Shown here piece after piece: positions 62,819 through 64,000 of a stretch of DNA of 64,000 nt. Where the stretch lies: assembly GCA_963697965.1 (NCBI GenBank), contig OY969108.1:2356001-2420000 (forward strand), given 5' to 3'. Position 1 is the first letter of the stretch, and the number at the start of each line of letters is the position of its first letter. This DNA is from JAPLJC01 sp963697965 (GTDB taxonomy: Bacteria; Desulfobacterota; Desulfobaccia; Desulfobaccales; 0-14-0-80-60-11). The position numbers were made by a program, and so were the translations under genes. Under the pieces are notes generated by a model, which made no database searches, was not told the DNA's origin, and worked only from the letters and a program-made list of their open reading frames with translations.

Positions 62819-63277
62819 ATGCAAGGCAAATTCAGTCTCGGGTTCGTGGCGCTCTCGATAATTGGGGGAGCGTTGTCCTTATTCTTACTAACCTCTCTTA
62901 ATCCGTCCCAAGCCAAAGAAGGCGGCTGGGAGGGCCTGAAGACCAAAATAAAAATAACCAAGGAATTACATGACTTAAAACTGGCGCCGGCTAAAGAAGC
63001 GGCAGTGCTGGCCTTGGAGCAAAAATATGCCAAAGAACGCCAAGACCTCATGTCCGCTTTGAGGAAATATCGTGAAGAATTAGAGGGCGCCTTGGCTGCG
63101 GCTCCCCCGGATGAGGCGAAGATTCAAGACCTGGTGCAGGCTGCCAACGCCACTCAGGATAAACTCTTAACCTCTTTGAAAATGGAACGGGACGAGGCTA
63201 TGGCCCTGATGACTCCGTTTCAGCAAGGGCAGTTCCTCCTGGTACTGGGTAATTGGTTAGGGAAGGTACAGCTATAA
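62819..63277 (+). CDS. Spy/CpxP-like periplasmic helical protein
   Basis: 152 aa. Signal or anchor segment (FVALSIIGGALSLFLLTSLN), then a helical body with KELHDLKLAPAKEAAVLALE, QKYAKERQDLMSALRKYREE and MTPFQQGQFLLVLGNWLGK; the last resembles the LTxxQ-type repeat of CpxP/Spy and metal-sensor proteins. Probably an envelope chaperone or metal-binding protein. AGGATAGG precedes the ATG. It may be cotranscribed with the hydrolase gene 31 nt downstream. Confidence 0.7.
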   Translation: MQGKFSLGFVALSIIGGALSLFLLTSLNPSQAKEGGWEGLKTKIKITKELHDLKLAPAKEAAVLALEQKYAKERQDLMSALRKYREELEGALAAAPPDEAKIQDLVQAANATQDKLLTSLKMERDEAMALMTPFQQGQFLLVLGNWLGKVQL

Positions 63278-63308
63278 GGGATCACCACGCTCCGCGCAAG
63301 GGTTCGGC

Positions 63309-64000
63309 ATGTGGAGACGCAATGGCCTGATAATTGCTGGCTTTTTGGGCCTGCTGCTGGCGGCGGCCGCCACTCTGGCCCTTTGGGGGTACGTACGCGA
63401 TCCGCTCCGGTCGCTGCCCCCGCCGGAATCTAGGTTGCAGGCAGAGCGGACGACTCTTTCCGCGCCGGATCACCGTCTTGTTGAGCACATCACCCTCCCC
63501 GGGAAACTCCTTGGCAAGATCGCCTTCAACCTCAGCCTGCCCGATCCGCTTCCCCCTAAAAAACTGCCGGTCGTCCTGGTTCTGGGCGGCCTGGTCACGG
63601 GCGCAGACAGCATCCGCTACATAAAGGACGCCGGAGACAACGCCATCGCCAGCTACGCCTGGCCGGTACCGATGCGCCTGCACGGCGTCGGCGCCTTTAT
63701 GCTGCAAGCGCCCGGCCTCTACCATAACGTCATGACGATCCCGGGACAGGGGGCCTCAGTCCTTAATTGGCTGATCAGCCAGCCTTGGGCCGATGCGGAG
63801 CGCATCAGCCTGCTCGGCTTTTCCCAGGGAGCCTTGGCCGCGCCCGCAGTGCAGGACCTCGCCGCTCATTATGGCACCCGGGTCGGCTGGACGATCATCG
63901 CTTATGGCGGTGCGCCTCTGGGCGCCCTCCTGGCCGACAACCCGCATATGCGGCCGGCCTGGCTGGGCAAAGCCCTGGCGCCCTGGGTGGACCTGATATT
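63309..64000 (+). CDS. Alpha/beta hydrolase, C-terminus beyond the window
   Basis: The frame is open from an ATG at 63309 to the window edge (230 codons plus two bases). N-terminal membrane anchor (LIIAGFLGLLLAAAATLALW) puts the catalytic part in the periplasm. The nucleophile elbow is GFSQGAL, after LPVVLVLGGLVTG (oxyanion region) and YAWPVPMRLHGVGAF. Substrate cannot be judged from the part visible. Confidence 0.75.
   Translation, partial: MWRRNGLIIAGFLGLLLAAAATLALWGYVRDPLRSLPPPESRLQAERTTLSAPDHRLVEHITLPGKLLGKIAFNLSLPDPLPPKKLPVVLVLGGLVTGADSIRYIKDAGDNAIASYAWPVPMRLHGVGAFMLQAPGLYHNVMTIPGQGASVLNWLISQPWADAERISLLGFSQGALAAPAVQDLAAHYGTRVGWTIIAYGGAPLGALLADNPHMRPAWLGKALAPWVDLI

Overview
The window looks like chromosome of a GC-rich, Gram-negative, anaerobic bacterium. 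I infer Desulfobacterota (former Deltaproteobacteria, Desulfobacca-like) from the gene mix: an outer-membrane porin, a Rieske/cytochrome b complex paired with a pentaheme cytochrome, system II cytochrome c maturation, a hydrogenase-maturation operon, an Rrf2-controlled sulfur/Fe-S operon, a CruF-like carotenoid enzyme and an HpnG-like phosphorylase. Intergenic spaces are packed with dispersed and simple repeats (TTTTCGG, AACTTTG and CAGCTTT runs, G/C-rich palindromes). No tRNA, rRNA, CRISPR array, prophage or transposase gene was found.

Layout. 1-5 kb: partial lipoprotein, four-helix-bundle protein, porin with a strong promoter, and an IspH-UbiA fusion. 5-9 kb: TMTC-like TPR membrane protein, SGNH-like protein and repeat-filled gaps. 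9.4-11.8 kb: CruF-like membrane protein converging on a nucleoside-phosphorylase-like gene and a membrane protein. 12-16.5 kb: four two-component genes (NarX/NarL-type kinase and regulator, a single receiver, and a kinase with a degenerate receiver). 16.8-21.8 kb: hypF-hypC-hypD-hypE. 21.8-24.2 kb: an operon running the other way with a TusA-like protein, a NifS-like protein, an Rrf2 regulator and an IscU-like scaffold; it is bracketed by 58-nt direct repeats, the left one being the 3' end of hypE. 24.6-27.4 kb: cytochrome c, Rieske, cytochrome b, pentaheme cytochrome.

27.5-33 kb: a YhiI/RbbA/YhhJ-type export operon (membrane-fusion protein, two ATPases, two permeases), one ATPase broken by a single-base frameshift in a G6 tract. 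33.3-44.7 kb: a large GAF-like orphan, PEBP-like protein, DUF488, universal stress protein, H-protein-like gene, ResB/CcsA pair, zinc ribbon, S66 peptidase and a GT39-like membrane protein. 44.7-49.2 kb: DUF721, aminotransferase, threonine ammonia-lyase, HhH protein, HIT protein. 49.2-50.5 kb: an anomalous purine-rich, degenerate-repeat block. 50.5-53.9 kb: the p-aminobenzoate branch of folate synthesis (pabA, pabB, pabC). 54-64 kb: zinc-ribbon protein, two tandem paralogous small proteins, phosphoesterase, Nudix, a stand-alone EF-G, Ndk, a frameshifted Tat-exported aldo/keto reductase, DJ-1/PfpI protein, a decayed gene, a formyltransferase-like protein, a Spy/CpxP-like protein and a truncated alpha/beta hydrolase.

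The most interesting locus is the Rrf2-NifS-IscU-TusA cassette at 21.8-24.2 kb. It has a clear promoter with a perfect inverted repeat next to it, its NifS-like protein lacks the expected PLP-binding lysine, and a duplicated hypE end flanks it. Three indel-broken genes and the purine block suggest either real decay or residual long-read assembly error; read-level data would separate these.
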